Shown here: positions 1-8,200 of the stretch, one piece after another | Layout: each line of letters starts with the position of its first letter | How positions within the stretch are numbered: the first letter of the stretch is position 1 | Made by a program: the position numbers and the translations under genes | The notes under the pieces: generated by a model | The model's input: the letters and a program-made list of their open reading frames with translations, nothing else | What the model was told of the DNA's origin: nothing | Database searches by the model: none | From: Leptolyngbya sp. BC1307 | GTDB lineage: Bacteria > Cyanobacteriota > Cyanobacteriia > Phormidesmidales > Phormidesmidaceae | NCBI RefSeq assembly: GCF_002286735.1 | Contig: NZ_NRTA01000043.1 | Coordinates: 1 to 32,899, forward strand | Reading direction: 5' to 3' | DNA: 32,899 bases

Positions 1-31
1 TGATAACTACTCCTTGATTGGATAGCGAAAT

Positions 32-79
32 AAAAGCCCCCCGCACGCTGCTTCTGGCAGGCCGTGCGGGGGGCTTTTT
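32..79 (+). terminator. Strong Rho-independent terminator of an upstream gene outside the window
   Basis: A GC-rich inverted repeat forms a stem of at least 13 bp: positions 35-47 pair with 63-75, with a run of six C facing six G. The loop is about 15 nt. The right arm runs into five T, and four A precede the left arm, so it could also terminate leftward transcription. It presumably ends a gene lying before the window and insulates the PLD gene at 119. Confidence 0.85.
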
Positions 80-118
80 GTTTGATTTGATTGGCAGCTA
101 GGCAGAGGCGGCGAGTTT

Positions 119-1618
119 ATGTCTGCAGCTAGACCGACAGTGCAGCCAAAAATCTATACACTGCAAGTGCCATTGGTCAGAGGAGTGTGTGGAGTGGGTC
201 TGATAATTACTGTTTTTCAATGGTTGCTTATTGGGCTGGTCGTGCTGGTTGCGATTGTCTTGCTGAGCTTGTACATCCGGGGGGCGTTTCGATGGCGGCC
301 TCCCTTTCATATAGAGCATGCGATCGCCCCTAAAGACCCTCGATTTCTGCTAACGGTGAGCAGCCTGACCAAGTCTCTCTCTTCAACGGGCAAGGTGATC
401 GGCTTCTGGAACACAGCTGACGAAATTCAAACAGCTCGCATAGCGGCCATTAACAGCGCTCAGCAAAGCATTCAGTTTGAAACGTTTATCATGACACCGG
501 GGAAACGAGCCCAAGATTTTTCGGAAGCGATCGCCCGTCGAGCCACCGAAGGCATTGAAGTACAGCTACTCGTCGATAGCTGGGGAACCCGGAAACTGCC
601 GATGAGCTACTGGCGGCGTCTGCAGTCAGCCGGAGCGCAGATTGTCTTTTTTAATCCGTTCGATTTTAGGGCCCCTGCTAACTATGCCGGGCGAACTCAC
701 CGCAAGCTGCTAATTATTGACGGTGAAAAGGTCTGGATAGGTGGGGCGGGCATTTCAGATCTGTGGGACGGCGTCGAGAAATCGGACGACACTAAGCCCT
801 GGTTTGATATCGAAGCGGCCTTTACGGGCGAGGTTGTAACCGTACTATCGACTGTTTTTCAGACCCACTGGCAGGGGTACAAGCGATATAACGATAGCCA
901 GGCGACGGCTGTCGATATGGCGAAAATTTATCCGGCGGTGGCTCAGCGAGAGGCGTCGTCGGCACGTTCAGCTTATCGGCCACCCAATACTGCTAATCGT
1001 CACTACGCCAGGCAGACGCCGCCGGAGGCTGAGACGCCAACGCTTCAAGACAAGGTTGATAAGGCGGCAATGTTGGTAACTATTGGCACAAAGCCGGGCT
1101 ACCGAGAATCGCCTATCGAAATCACTAAGCAGACATTGATTGCCTGCGCGCGGCGACGGATTTGGCTATCGAGCCCCTATCTTTTGCCCAATAGGAGTAC
1201 TCGGGAGCTGCTGATTGGCGCTCAGCGGGCTGGGGTAGACGTGCGGATTTTGACGACCAGCGTTCGGTCTGACAAAAAGCCGGTTTATTACGCTTCTTAT
1301 GAGGTGTACGGCTCGCTATTAAAAGCTGGTATCAAAATCTTCGAATATCAGCCCAGCATGATCCATGCCAAAATGCTGATCATTGACGATGAGTGGGTGA
1401 ATATGGGTAGCGCTAATATCGACTATCGCAGCTTTTTACACAACGATGAGCTGGATATCATCTCTGATAGCGCGGAACTATTCAATCATGTAGAACAGGC
1501 TTTTGAGCGAGGATTCGCCGAATGTGAGCAGATCGGCCTGCGGCAATGGAAAAGGCGCTCTTGGCTGAAGCATCGGCTACTGGGCAATGTGGTGCGCTTA
1601 GTAGAGTGGCAGCTTTAG
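119..1618 (+). CDS. Membrane-anchored phospholipase D / cardiolipin synthase-like protein
   Basis: This 499-aa protein belongs to the phospholipase D superfamily and probably makes or remodels phospholipid (cardiolipin-synthase type) at the cytoplasmic membrane. It has both HKD catalytic motifs: HRKLLIID at about residues 194-201 and HAKMLIID at 416-423, each followed by a GSxN/GGAG-like turn. Residues 27-53 form one strongly hydrophobic segment, a likely membrane anchor. Bacterial cardiolipin synthases usually have two such helices, so the substrate is not certain; other PLD-family hydrolases fit as well. A proline/alanine-rich linker (about 270-310) separates the two halves. The ATG at 119 lacks a clear Shine-Dalgarno sequence, and GTG codons near residues 22-27 are possible later starts, but those would trim the helix. 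It stands alone behind the terminator at 32-79. Confidence 0.85.
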   Translation: MSAARPTVQPKIYTLQVPLVRGVCGVGLIITVFQWLLIGLVVLVAIVLLSLYIRGAFRWRPPFHIEHAIAPKDPRFLLTVSSLTKSLSSTGKVIGFWNTADEIQTARIAAINSAQQSIQFETFIMTPGKRAQDFSEAIARRATEGIEVQLLVDSWGTRKLPMSYWRRLQSAGAQIVFFNPFDFRAPANYAGRTHRKLLIIDGEKVWIGGAGISDLWDGVEKSDDTKPWFDIEAAFTGEVVTVLSTVFQTHWQGYKRYNDSQATAVDMAKIYPAVAQREASSARSAYRPPNTANRHYARQTPPEAETPTLQDKVDKAAMLVTIGTKPGYRESPIEITKQTLIACARRRIWLSSPYLLPNRSTRELLIGAQRAGVDVRILTTSVRSDKKPVYYASYEVYGSLLKAGIKIFEYQPSMIHAKMLIIDDEWVNMGSANIDYRSFLHNDELDIISDSAELFNHVEQAFERGFAECEQIGLRQWKRRSWLKHRLLGNVVRLVEWQL

Positions 1619-1728
1619 AGCCTCAGGCATGAGCGGTTCAGCTGGGTCATACAGCTCTATGCCAATACTCAATGAAAGCGATCGCTGAGTACTAAAATGA
1701 AAGCAACCCGTGCTACCGGTTTTAAGCA

Positions 1729-2304
1729 ATGATGGCACTTACCTTAGATATGCGCGCCGCTGACCTCGCCCTGAGTGAGGCCGAGTTTTATCGTCTGTGT
1801 CAGGCAAATCCGGATTTAAGACTCGAACTCACCGCAGAAGGACATTTAATACTGATGCCGCCGACCGGATGGGAGACAGGCAACCGAAATTTTGACCTTG
1901 CCCAGCAGTTTGGTAATTGGGTGAAGCGCGATGGCAGCGGACTGGGCTTTGATTCGTCTACGGGCTTTAGATTGCCGAACGGGGCGATTCGCTCCCCTGA
2001 TGTGGCTTGGGTGCTAAAGAGCCGGATAGAAGCCTTATCTCCCGATCCCAATAAGTTTTTGCCGCTGTGCCCCGATTTCGCCGTTGAGCTACAGTCTGCG
2101 AGCGACACGCTATCAGTGCTGCAGGCAAAAATGCAGATGTATTTAAACAATGGCCTCACTCTAGGCTGGCTAATTAGCCCTCAAGACAAAATTGTCGAAA
2201 TCTATCGTCCGGAGCAGCCGGTTGAAACGGTGCCGCTGTCAGGCACGCTATCAGGTGAACCAGAGCTACCTGGCCTTCAGGTCAATCTAGACGAAATTTT
2301 TTAG
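1729..2304 (+). CDS. Uma2 family (DUF820) restriction-endonuclease-fold protein
   Basis: This 191-aa protein belongs to the Uma2/DUF820 family, which is greatly expanded in cyanobacteria and has a PD-(D/E)XK nuclease-like fold. Visible landmarks are the N-terminal LSEAEFYRL segment, the GxFRLPNGAIRSPDVAWV strand with the acidic D91, FAVELQSASD with E120, and K134 in the following helix (LQAKMQMYL). Together they match the D...ExQ...K active-site order of the family. The usual spelling after the Glu is EVxSPSD, so this copy is slightly divergent there. Members are often solitary and their cellular role is not established; a link to transposition or DNA repair is only suggested. No partner gene is evident nearby. 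Confidence 0.88.
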   Translation: MMALTLDMRAADLALSEAEFYRLCQANPDLRLELTAEGHLILMPPTGWETGNRNFDLAQQFGNWVKRDGSGLGFDSSTGFRLPNGAIRSPDVAWVLKSRIEALSPDPNKFLPLCPDFAVELQSASDTLSVLQAKMQMYLNNGLTLGWLISPQDKIVEIYRPEQPVETVPLSGTLSGEPELPGLQVNLDEIF

Positions 2305-2335
2305 AAAGTTGCTAAATTTCCTCTATCTTTTTTCT

Positions 2336-2542
2336 TTATTTTCTAAAGGGGCCGACCCAGATGGCTGCGCCCGTAACCAGGGGAATCAGGGCAAAAATGC
2401 CGCCAAACACGAGCGGATGGGTTCTGGCAGCAGGGAAGCTGAGCAGCGTGCCCATGACCAGGCCGCAGTAGAGCAGGGCAGCGAAGGGGACAGCGCAGAT
2501 CAAGATGATCATCAAGCGGTCGTTGGATTCTATCGGGGCCAT
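2336..2542 (-). CDS. Small two-helix membrane protein, unknown function
   Basis: This 68-aa leftward frame is convergent with the Uma2 gene and starts with MAPIESNDRLMIIL. It has two clear hydrophobic stretches (about residues 9-35 and 44-63) joined by a short loop, and ends in a basic tail (GPFRK). The even hydrophobic pattern with polar ends looks like a genuine small membrane protein rather than chance. Overlapping frames on either strand are rich in charged or irregular residues and look spurious. I do not recognise the family. Its stop lies 31 nt beyond the Uma2 stop. Confidence is moderate because it is short and no Shine-Dalgarno sequence is evident. Confidence 0.5.
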   Translation of the reverse strand: MAPIESNDRLMIILICAVPFAALLYCGLVMGTLLSFPAARTHPLVFGGIFALIPLVTGAAIWVGPFRK

Positions 2543-2711
2543 AGGCGGGCAGGTGAGGGATTAGGCGGCAGTTGGGTGTAGCTGCTCTACACAGGCCAAC
2601 CAAGTCACAGGAAGTTTGGTTAATATGACCTATGTTAGTAGATGCTTTCAAGCAAGCCCTCTGTCTGAGCCCGCCCTTTAGCACTTAGTTCCTTTGTTTT
2701 TACAGCGTTTG

Positions 2712-3458
2712 ATGCAGCGAAAGACCTCAGAAAGCCCGGAAAATACTGCTGAAAACCCATCCAAAAAGAGCTTAAAGAAGTCCCGGTCTCGCTCTAAGAA
2801 AAAGTCGGTTTTAGATGGCATGGGGCCCATTGGCTTGACGATGCTGATGTTTTTAGGGGTGGCTTGGACAATTCATGGGTGGTCATCAGTGCCATCGGCT
2901 GAAGAGGACCTGCTAGAGCCGACGGACTATGTCGCCTCGCCGCTGCCTTTGGTAATGGAGGGAGGCGACCCCTACCTGCGAGCCCTGATGCGAACGATCT
3001 CAGCAGCAGAATCCAACACGGCAGACCCTTACCGACTGCTGTACGGCGGACAGCGAGTGGAGGATTTGAGCGTGCATCCTGACGAGTGTGTGGCGATTGT
3101 GAATGGGCCAAATCTGGGAGACTGTACGACGGCGGCAGGCCGCTATCAGTTTTTGACAACGACCTGGGAGAGCCAGGCCCGATACTACAATCCTCAGCGG
3201 CTGTCCTGGTACGAGGTATGGGAGCAGCCTAGCTTTGAGCCCGAGTATCAAGATGCAGTGGTGTATGACTGGCTGGCTGATTCGGAGGTGTGGGGCGTAG
3301 ATGTTGTTGAACTGCTGCGCCAGGAAGAGGTAAAGACAGTGCTAGAGCTGCTGTCGGGCACCTGGACTAGCCTGGGCTACGGCATTGAAGACAACAGCAT
3401 GTCTGACCTGCTGCCTCAAATTTATGAGCAGATGCTGACAGAAGAGCTGGCAAATTGA
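2712..3458 (+). CDS. Membrane-anchored GH104 (lambda endolysin-like) muralytic enzyme
   Basis: The protein is 248 aa from the ATG at 2712; an in-frame TTG at 2694 would add six residues. A very basic N-terminus rich in Ser/Lys/Arg is followed by one membrane helix at about residues 37-56, so the rest probably lies outside the cytoplasmic membrane. The C-terminal 150 residues resemble lambda endolysin (glycoside hydrolase family 104, a lytic transglycosylase). Shared landmarks are the catalytic-type Glu in ISAAESNTADPY, the G-G-x-x-V-x-D-x-S-x-HP region, and AAGRYQFLTTTW, the counterpart of lambda GAGRYQLLSRWW. It should cleave the glycan strands of peptidoglycan. No phage genes surround it, so a housekeeping role such as wall remodelling is more likely than a prophage lysin. 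Similar anchored enzymes are common in cyanobacteria. Confidence 0.8.
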   Translation: MQRKTSESPENTAENPSKKSLKKSRSRSKKKSVLDGMGPIGLTMLMFLGVAWTIHGWSSVPSAEEDLLEPTDYVASPLPLVMEGGDPYLRALMRTISAAESNTADPYRLLYGGQRVEDLSVHPDECVAIVNGPNLGDCTTAAGRYQFLTTTWESQARYYNPQRLSWYEVWEQPSFEPEYQDAVVYDWLADSEVWGVDVVELLRQEEVKTVLELLSGTWTSLGYGIEDNSMSDLLPQIYEQMLTEELAN

Positions 3459-3550
3459 TCCGTAAGGCAGATGCGAGCGCTGGTGGCGATGGCTAACATA
3501 TAGCGACTTTAAGCGGCAGTTGGTGGCTCTGGCCATACAAACAGCAGACT

Positions 3551-3943
3551 ATGTCAACGTATCGGACGGTGATCTTAGAGGCTCATGATGGCTCACGGTG
3601 GCGATCGCTGTCCGAACTTCCCACTTTTGAAGACTCGCGCATCAATCAGTATCTGCTATGGGAAAACCCCAGCCTGTCACCCTTGCCCCAGAGTGCCAAA
3701 GATTTTCCGCCCCTGCCAGATGATTGCAGTGAGGGCGCGCGATCGCGCTTAAAAGAGGTGGCTTATCTGGTGACTACCTGCCTAAACCTGTCGGGGTTTC
3801 GCTTGGGCGTAGAAAATGTTGCCCGCGCTTACAAAGGTCACAGCTCGCAGGCAATGACCGAACTAAGAGGGGCGATCGCTATGGCCGAAGTCCTATCAGG
3901 CGGCAATATTCCTGTCCGGTTTATCATCTTGCTAGATCACTAA
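3551..3943 (+). CDS. Conserved-looking hypothetical protein, 130 aa
   Basis: I do not recognise this gene. It encodes 130 residues without membrane segments or a signal peptide. The N-terminal part (TVILEAHDGSRWRSLSELP) looks beta-stranded, the middle is proline-rich (about residues 42-58), and the second half is helical, ending in a hydrophobic strand (VRFIILLDH). Three HIP1 octamers lie inside the frame and are read as ordinary codons, as is typical of resident cyanobacterial genes. It starts 92 nt after the muralytic enzyme on the same strand and converges with cnaT, with 94 nt between their ends. Confidence 0.7.
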   Translation: MSTYRTVILEAHDGSRWRSLSELPTFEDSRINQYLLWENPSLSPLPQSAKDFPPLPDDCSEGARSRLKEVAYLVTTCLNLSGFRLGVENVARAYKGHSSQAMTELRGAIAMAEVLSGGNIPVRFIILLDH

Positions 3944-3976
3944 AAGCTTCGTCCAGGGCGCTTGGGCGCGCTGCTT

Positions 3977-4031
3977 GGCTCCTTCACCCGGCGGCGGGTC
4001 AGAGAACTACGCAGGCCATGACGTAGGAGCC
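3977..4031. terminator. Nested inverted repeats between convergent genes, possible terminator
   Basis: GGCTCCT at 3977-3983 is complementary to AGGAGCC at 4025-4031, and a smaller stem CTACG/CGTAG (4007-4011 with 4022-4026) lies just inside. The element sits between the stops of two convergent genes, where a bidirectional terminator is expected. There is no U-tract on either side, so the assignment is weak. Confidence 0.3.
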
Positions 4032-4037
4032 TGCACA

Positions 4038-5183
4038 TTAGGCAGCTTCGTCAATGGCGGCTCTGATCTCGTAGAGCTTATCTTTGACAGCGTTGTTGGT
4101 TAAGAGGGATTCGCTGAGTTCAAACCCGGCTGCTAAGCTATCCACTCGACCGACGCGCCACAGATAAAAGCCACTGTTCCACACGGCTGAGCGGCTGACT
4201 TCGTTCGGTTGCCCCGTGAAAGCCGCCTGGTAGTACGCTAACAACTCTGCTAGCGGGGTGATCTCTGGGTCTGACCCATGAAAGCCATAGTCGCGGGGAT
4301 GTAGTAGCAGTCGTTCAGTTTCTAAGGTGCCAGCTTGCAAATGATTGAGGCCGATAATACCAGTGCGATCGCGGGCAATATCACAGCTCCCTTCTAAGCC
4401 CTTGACCGTCGTAAAAAAGGACGTGCCGCGCTGGGTGAAGGCATCCTGAGTGCGCGCTTCGGTGGGGGGGTGCACATAGCCGCTGACCAGGTTGCTCTGG
4501 CCGATGTAGGGCGACCACATAATCTCAACGGTAGCCAGGGTAGGGCGCTTACCAATTTGCTCGCGGTAGGGCACCATCGCCTGCGCCTGCGGGAAGTGAA
4601 CCGGCTGGTAAACAAAGCCCAGACCGGTCTGAGCCAGTACCGTTTGTACCTGGTCAATGGTCAGCGCTGGCCAATTAAGCCCTAGCCCCTGCCAAATTTC
4701 TGCCGTTGGCAGGCCCATTTTGGTCGGCATGCGATCGCCGCCAGCCATCACCACCGGGGCACCCGCTGCAACCATGATCAGCGCCGTCAGGGGGGTGATA
4801 GGCGCTGTACGCGATCGCCCATCGTAAGGATTGCAAAAAACAGTAACCGGATAAGGCGCGTCAATCTCACTGAGGTGAGGGCCGAGCGCGTCGTAGGTAT
4901 CGAGCATCCCGGCGAGTTCGGTAGGGGTCGGACGCTTGATCCGGTGGGCGATCATAAAAGCGCCAATCTGAGCGGGAGTGGCCGCTTCGGTCAGCATCAG
5001 CACAGTGGCAGTCGCCGCTTCCTCGCGGCTTAGCGACTTGGCGGTATGGATGCCGCTGCCTATTTTTTTTAGCAGGTCTCGAAATTGGTCACTCAAAGAC
5101 TGGTTGCTTGGGTTGTTCTGGTTGGTCAGTGGGGCATCGGGGAGGTAGCTCATAGGGACGGTGGTGGGACCGCTAATTGGCAC
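4038..5183 (-). CDS. cnaT: CnaT-like regulator, anthranilate phosphoribosyltransferase family
   Basis: This protein of up to 381 aa has the fold of TrpD (anthranilate/nucleoside phosphoribosyltransferase). The glycine motif that binds PRPP in TrpD (GTGGD) reads NPYDG here, and the KHGNR loop is replaced by AGGDRMPTKMG, so ordinary TrpD activity is not expected. In Anabaena sp. PCC 7120 the homologous gene cnaT lies beside ntcB and is needed to express the nir nitrate-assimilation operon. The same neighbour is present here: ntcB ends 3 nt upstream. I infer CnaT by family plus synteny. The first possible start is a GTG at 5183; an ATG at 5153 (351 aa) is an equally good choice. It is probably co-transcribed with ntcB from the NtcA-type promoter at 6210-6251. 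Confidence 0.78.
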   Translation of the reverse strand: MPISGPTTVPMSYLPDAPLTNQNNPSNQSLSDQFRDLLKKIGSGIHTAKSLSREEAATATVLMLTEAATPAQIGAFMIAHRIKRPTPTELAGMLDTYDALGPHLSEIDAPYPVTVFCNPYDGRSRTAPITPLTALIMVAAGAPVVMAGGDRMPTKMGLPTAEIWQGLGLNWPALTIDQVQTVLAQTGLGFVYQPVHFPQAQAMVPYREQIGKRPTLATVEIMWSPYIGQSNLVSGYVHPPTEARTQDAFTQRGTSFFTTVKGLEGSCDIARDRTGIIGLNHLQAGTLETERLLLHPRDYGFHGSDPEITPLAELLAYYQAAFTGQPNEVSRSAVWNSGFYLWRVGRVDSLAAGFELSESLLTNNAVKDKLYEIRAAIDEAA

Positions 5184-5186
5184 CGG

Positions 5187-6125
5187 CTAGCTGGCGGTAG
5201 GGAGGACGGCAAGGTCGCTGACTTGGGTAAATTGGTCGCTGGCCTGCTGACGCACCAAATCGCAAAACTCTCGAATAGGCGGAATCATCAGGCGGTCGTG
5301 GGTAGTAACCATCACCACTTTGCGCCGCAACACAGGCGCACCGGTTGCCCGCACGGTCAGGTCGGGGTCGCGGCGGCTTTCGATCAGGGCGGAGCGCGGC
5401 AGCAGGGCTACCATATTACCCTGGCGGACAACACCCCGAAAGGCATCGAGCGTATTGAGTTCTAAGGCGATCTTGAAATCTGCGCCCTGATCTCGAAACT
5501 GACTTTGGACAATGCGCTGCATCCCGTAGCCGTCTTTAAACACCACCTGCGGATAGCGAGCAATTTCTGCCCAGGGCACCGTCTGGTGGCGGCTCAGCGG
5601 ATGATCTGCCGCCATCAGCACTTCGACAGGCTCTTCGTAGAGCGGCACCACCACCATTTCTTGATTGTTGGTAAGTAGCGGGTTGTGCATGACGATAGAG
5701 ACATCGACCAGGCCATCGCGCAGTACTTTGAGGGAGCGATCACTGCCCAATGCCGTGATCCGCAGCTGCACATTGGGGTGCGTATGGCAGTACTGCGTGA
5801 CAATCGGTGGCAGCAGATATGCGCAGACCGAATGAATCCCAGAGATGCACAGCTCAGTCTGCTTCCCCTTGACCAGATCGCCAATTTCTTGCTGAGCCTG
5901 CTGCCACTCTTTGCAGATACGCAACGCTCTGGGCATCAGCGTGCTGCCAGCTAGGGTGAGCTTAGCCTGAGCCGTCCGGTGAAACAGCGATACGCCAAAA
6001 TCATCTTCAATCGCCCGCACCTGGCGGCTAATGGTGGACTGGGTAACGCCGCACTGCCGCGCCGCCGCCTGAAAGCTGCCAGTTTCGGCGACCGCTAAAA
6101 AAGCCTGCAACTGCTCTAGGCGCAT
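5187..6125 (-). CDS. ntcB: NtcB, LysR-type activator of nitrate assimilation genes
   Basis: This 312-aa LysR-type regulator starts MRLEQLQAFLAVAETGSFQA. A helix-turn-helix occupies residues 20-45 (AARQCGVTQSTISRQVRAIE), and a periplasmic-binding-like effector domain starts near residue 90. The N-terminus matches the NtcB type as I know it. NtcB activates nirA-type operons when nitrite or nitrate is present, together with NtcA. Context supports this strongly: cnaT follows directly, and a HEAT-repeat gene plus nirA lie upstream, the same set as in Anabaena and Synechococcus elongatus. A perfect NtcA box with a correctly spaced -10 element sits 85-126 nt upstream of the start codon. The C-terminal tail after about residue 290 is not typical and may be variable. 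Confidence 0.88.
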   Translation of the reverse strand: MRLEQLQAFLAVAETGSFQAAARQCGVTQSTISRQVRAIEDDFGVSLFHRTAQAKLTLAGSTLMPRALRICKEWQQAQQEIGDLVKGKQTELCISGIHSVCAYLLPPIVTQYCHTHPNVQLRITALGSDRSLKVLRDGLVDVSIVMHNPLLTNNQEMVVVPLYEEPVEVLMAADHPLSRHQTVPWAEIARYPQVVFKDGYGMQRIVQSQFRDQGADFKIALELNTLDAFRGVVRQGNMVALLPRSALIESRRDPDLTVRATGAPVLRRKVVMVTTHDRLMIPPIREFCDLVRQQASDQFTQVSDLAVLPTAS

Positions 6126-6209
6126 AAAAATTACAGAGTGATACAGCTGCGTAAGGTCTAGCTCATGGGTTGAAGCATGCGCTGCCCCTGATCTAAACCC
6201 TCATCTCTA

Positions 6210-6251
6210 ACTGTAAAGCGCAGTCATATTTGGTTTTGTAAGGGTTGCTAC
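6210..6251 (-). promoter_or_regulatory. NtcA-activated promoter for ntcB-cnaT
   Basis: Read on the minus strand, 6251-6238 is GTA-GCAACCCT-TAC, a perfect match to the NtcA consensus GTA-N8-TAC. Exactly 22 nt downstream comes TACAGT (6215-6210), matching the TAN3T -10 element. This is the class II layout of NtcA-activated cyanobacterial promoters. Transcription would start near 6203, leaving a leader of about 78 nt before the ntcB ATG at 6125. It implies that ntcB-cnaT can be expressed independently of the upstream HEAT gene and under nitrogen-status control. Confidence 0.8.
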
Positions 6252-6367
6252 GGCCCAGCCAGCAAAAAAGTGTGGGCTTCCAAATTTACTTCAGGCCACC
6301 CCCGATTCGGATAGATTTGGGGATTGGGTAGTCGCTGAATTTGCCATCTTAGCAGTGCCTAGGCAAG

Positions 6368-7696
6368 TTACCAGGCGGATAAACTCTCAGTCACTTGCTG
6401 TCGCCGCAGCGGGGGTGTGTTTTCGTCTTCTACATATTGCTGAATTTTGGTTTGGGCAGCTTTGGGATCAATTTGCTTGAGGGCGCTCAGGACGTGCATT
6501 CTGATGCGAGAGTCGGGGTCGCTGAGCATGGGGATCAGGCTGTCGAGGGCGGGGCGAGCGCTGAGTCGGGCCAGAGATGAAATGACGGCTTGCTTGAGGG
6601 CTAGGGCGCTAGGGTAGGTTGACAAGTCAGTTTCTTTAGAGCGATCGCCGACCTCGACCGTTGGGTTCGCTAAATTATCGGCCTGAAGCCAGCCAAGCAG
6701 AGGCTGAGCCGCTTGCAGTTTGAGAGTGGCAGAGCGGGTTTGGCCAAGCGATCGCGCAATCTCTTGCTGAACGGCAGGCATGACGACCGGCACGGCGCAG
6801 TCAAAAGCATGGGTAAGGTAGGCCACGGCAGCTGGCGTATCCATCCAGCCCAGAGCCCGGACGATAGCAACCTTGACCGCTACGGGCTGTGGCTGGGTAA
6901 GCGATTCTCCCAGTGCGATGACGGCTGCTTCACCCCCGAGCCGTCCTAAGGCCACGGCGCTTTCTCGGGCGATCGCTTCGTCTGGATGATACAGACAGCG
7001 CTGCAGCGAACCGATCAAATCAGTCGTAGTGAGCAGATCAGCCCGCCGACCCAGCGTGCGGATGGCTTCAATGCAGACCGGGCTCACATCATCGAGCGCG
7101 GCCAATAGCACTGGTGTAACCCGAGAATCGTGAAAGCTGCCGAGGGCTTCGACGGCGATCGCCCGAAGCTGAGGATCGGCGTCAGCAGCAATGCTCAGTA
7201 GCGGGGATATGGTGACGCTGCGGCGAATGCGAGCCAGCGTCCGGGCCGCTAAGATTCGGCGAGCCAGCGGCTGATGCGGGTCTAGCAGGTGAGTAAGGCT
7301 AGCGATGGCACTGCTACCCAGCTGAGTGAGGGCTTTAATGGTCTCTAGCTGAAGGTCTTCGGCAGTCGTCGTCACCAGCAGCTCTGCCAGCGCTTCGACC
7401 ACTACCGGATGGTCAAACTGCGCCAGTGCTCGCACCAAAAACCATTGATTTTCGGGATCGGTGCTGTCTTCCAGACGATCGATTAAGTAAGGGATAGGGC
7501 GATCGCCCCACTGCACAAACTGCCGATCAAGTCGCTTGGTTCTGTCCCATTTACTTTGAAAGTCACCTTCGACGAGCTGGGCGATCGCCTGCTCTATTTG
7601 CCTTTCGGTTTCGTGCTCGGCTATGGATTCTCCGTCAGGATTATCTTTTGGGTGAGCAGCAGAGTCGGATGAAGAGATAGATTCCGCAGACGACAT
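6368..7696 (-). CDS. nirB: HEAT-repeat protein, probable NirB
   Basis: This 442-aa soluble protein consists largely of HEAT/PBS-lyase-type helical repeats. Examples are QWFLVRALAQFDHPVVVEAL, LRAIAVEALGSFHDSRVTPV and AIARESAVALGRLGGEAAVI, spread over about residues 70-440. The acidic, Ser-rich N-terminal 30 residues look disordered. It diverges from nirA and lies upstream of ntcB, which is the position of nirB in the nirB-ntcB/nirA arrangement of Synechococcus elongatus. There NirB is required for full nitrite reductase activity. The name is inferred from synteny and the repeat fold; a phycobilin lyase-like HEAT protein is the alternative, but no phycobiliprotein genes are near. The start has AAGG 6 nt upstream of the ATG. 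Confidence 0.62.
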   Translation of the reverse strand: MSSAESISSSDSAAHPKDNPDGESIAEHETERQIEQAIAQLVEGDFQSKWDRTKRLDRQFVQWGDRPIPYLIDRLEDSTDPENQWFLVRALAQFDHPVVVEALAELLVTTTAEDLQLETIKALTQLGSSAIASLTHLLDPHQPLARRILAARTLARIRRSVTISPLLSIAADADPQLRAIAVEALGSFHDSRVTPVLLAALDDVSPVCIEAIRTLGRRADLLTTTDLIGSLQRCLYHPDEAIARESAVALGRLGGEAAVIALGESLTQPQPVAVKVAIVRALGWMDTPAAVAYLTHAFDCAVPVVMPAVQQEIARSLGQTRSATLKLQAAQPLLGWLQADNLANPTVEVGDRSKETDLSTYPSALALKQAVISSLARLSARPALDSLIPMLSDPDSRIRMHVLSALKQIDPKAAQTKIQQYVEDENTPPLRRQQVTESLSAW

Positions 7697-8200
7697 AAGA
7701 CCTTAAATAACTCCTCAATATAATGAGCGCATAATCGGTAGCAATAGCTAGCCTTCATAGTCGAGCGCTGCTCTCTTGTGGCCGAAGCTAAGGCAGATTC
7801 AGAGGCGTCTAAGGTGGCAAAGCACTCCCAACAGCCCGAAGTACCTCGCAGCTTTCTCTGAATATTCCTGAAAATATTACGGTTGCTGCTTAACCTCAGT
7901 ATCTACCAGGCTATCAGATGACTCAAGAATCAACAGCTCGAACGAAGCAATTGGGTCTTCACTTAGCTCTCAAGTAGTTTTGGTTGCCTGTGCTACCAAA
8001 TTCTGTCTGTGACTGGCCAGGTGATGAAGCGCCTAATAGCCCAATCAAGTTCGATGGTTCAATGCTGATAGCAGATAGCCTGGAGCAACATAAACGCTGA
8101 AAACTGGCATAGAAAGGATGAAAACATTTCTAAATTGGTTGCATAGGCTATCCGAACGCTAGCTTCATGTCTCTAGAGCGATCGCTCCGAGCCAGTATTT

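Noticed and set aside
2309-2581. 90-codon rightward frame and a 113-codon leftward frame overlapping the small membrane protein
   Set aside because: Both are charged, irregular peptides; the 68-aa leftward frame in the same DNA has a far better membrane-protein pattern.
2694-2711. TTG start extending the GH104 protein by six residues
   Set aside because: The in-frame ATG at 2712 is the simpler choice and the added residues are not part of any domain.
2712-3458. Prophage remnant suggested by the lambda-endolysin-like enzyme
   Set aside because: No holin, phage structural gene or integrase is near it, and the protein is membrane-anchored with a basic N-terminus, unlike a phage lysin.
7974-7987. 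GTA-N8-TGC, a one-mismatch NtcA-like box between nirB and nirA
   Set aside because: No TAN3T element at 22-23 nt on either strand.
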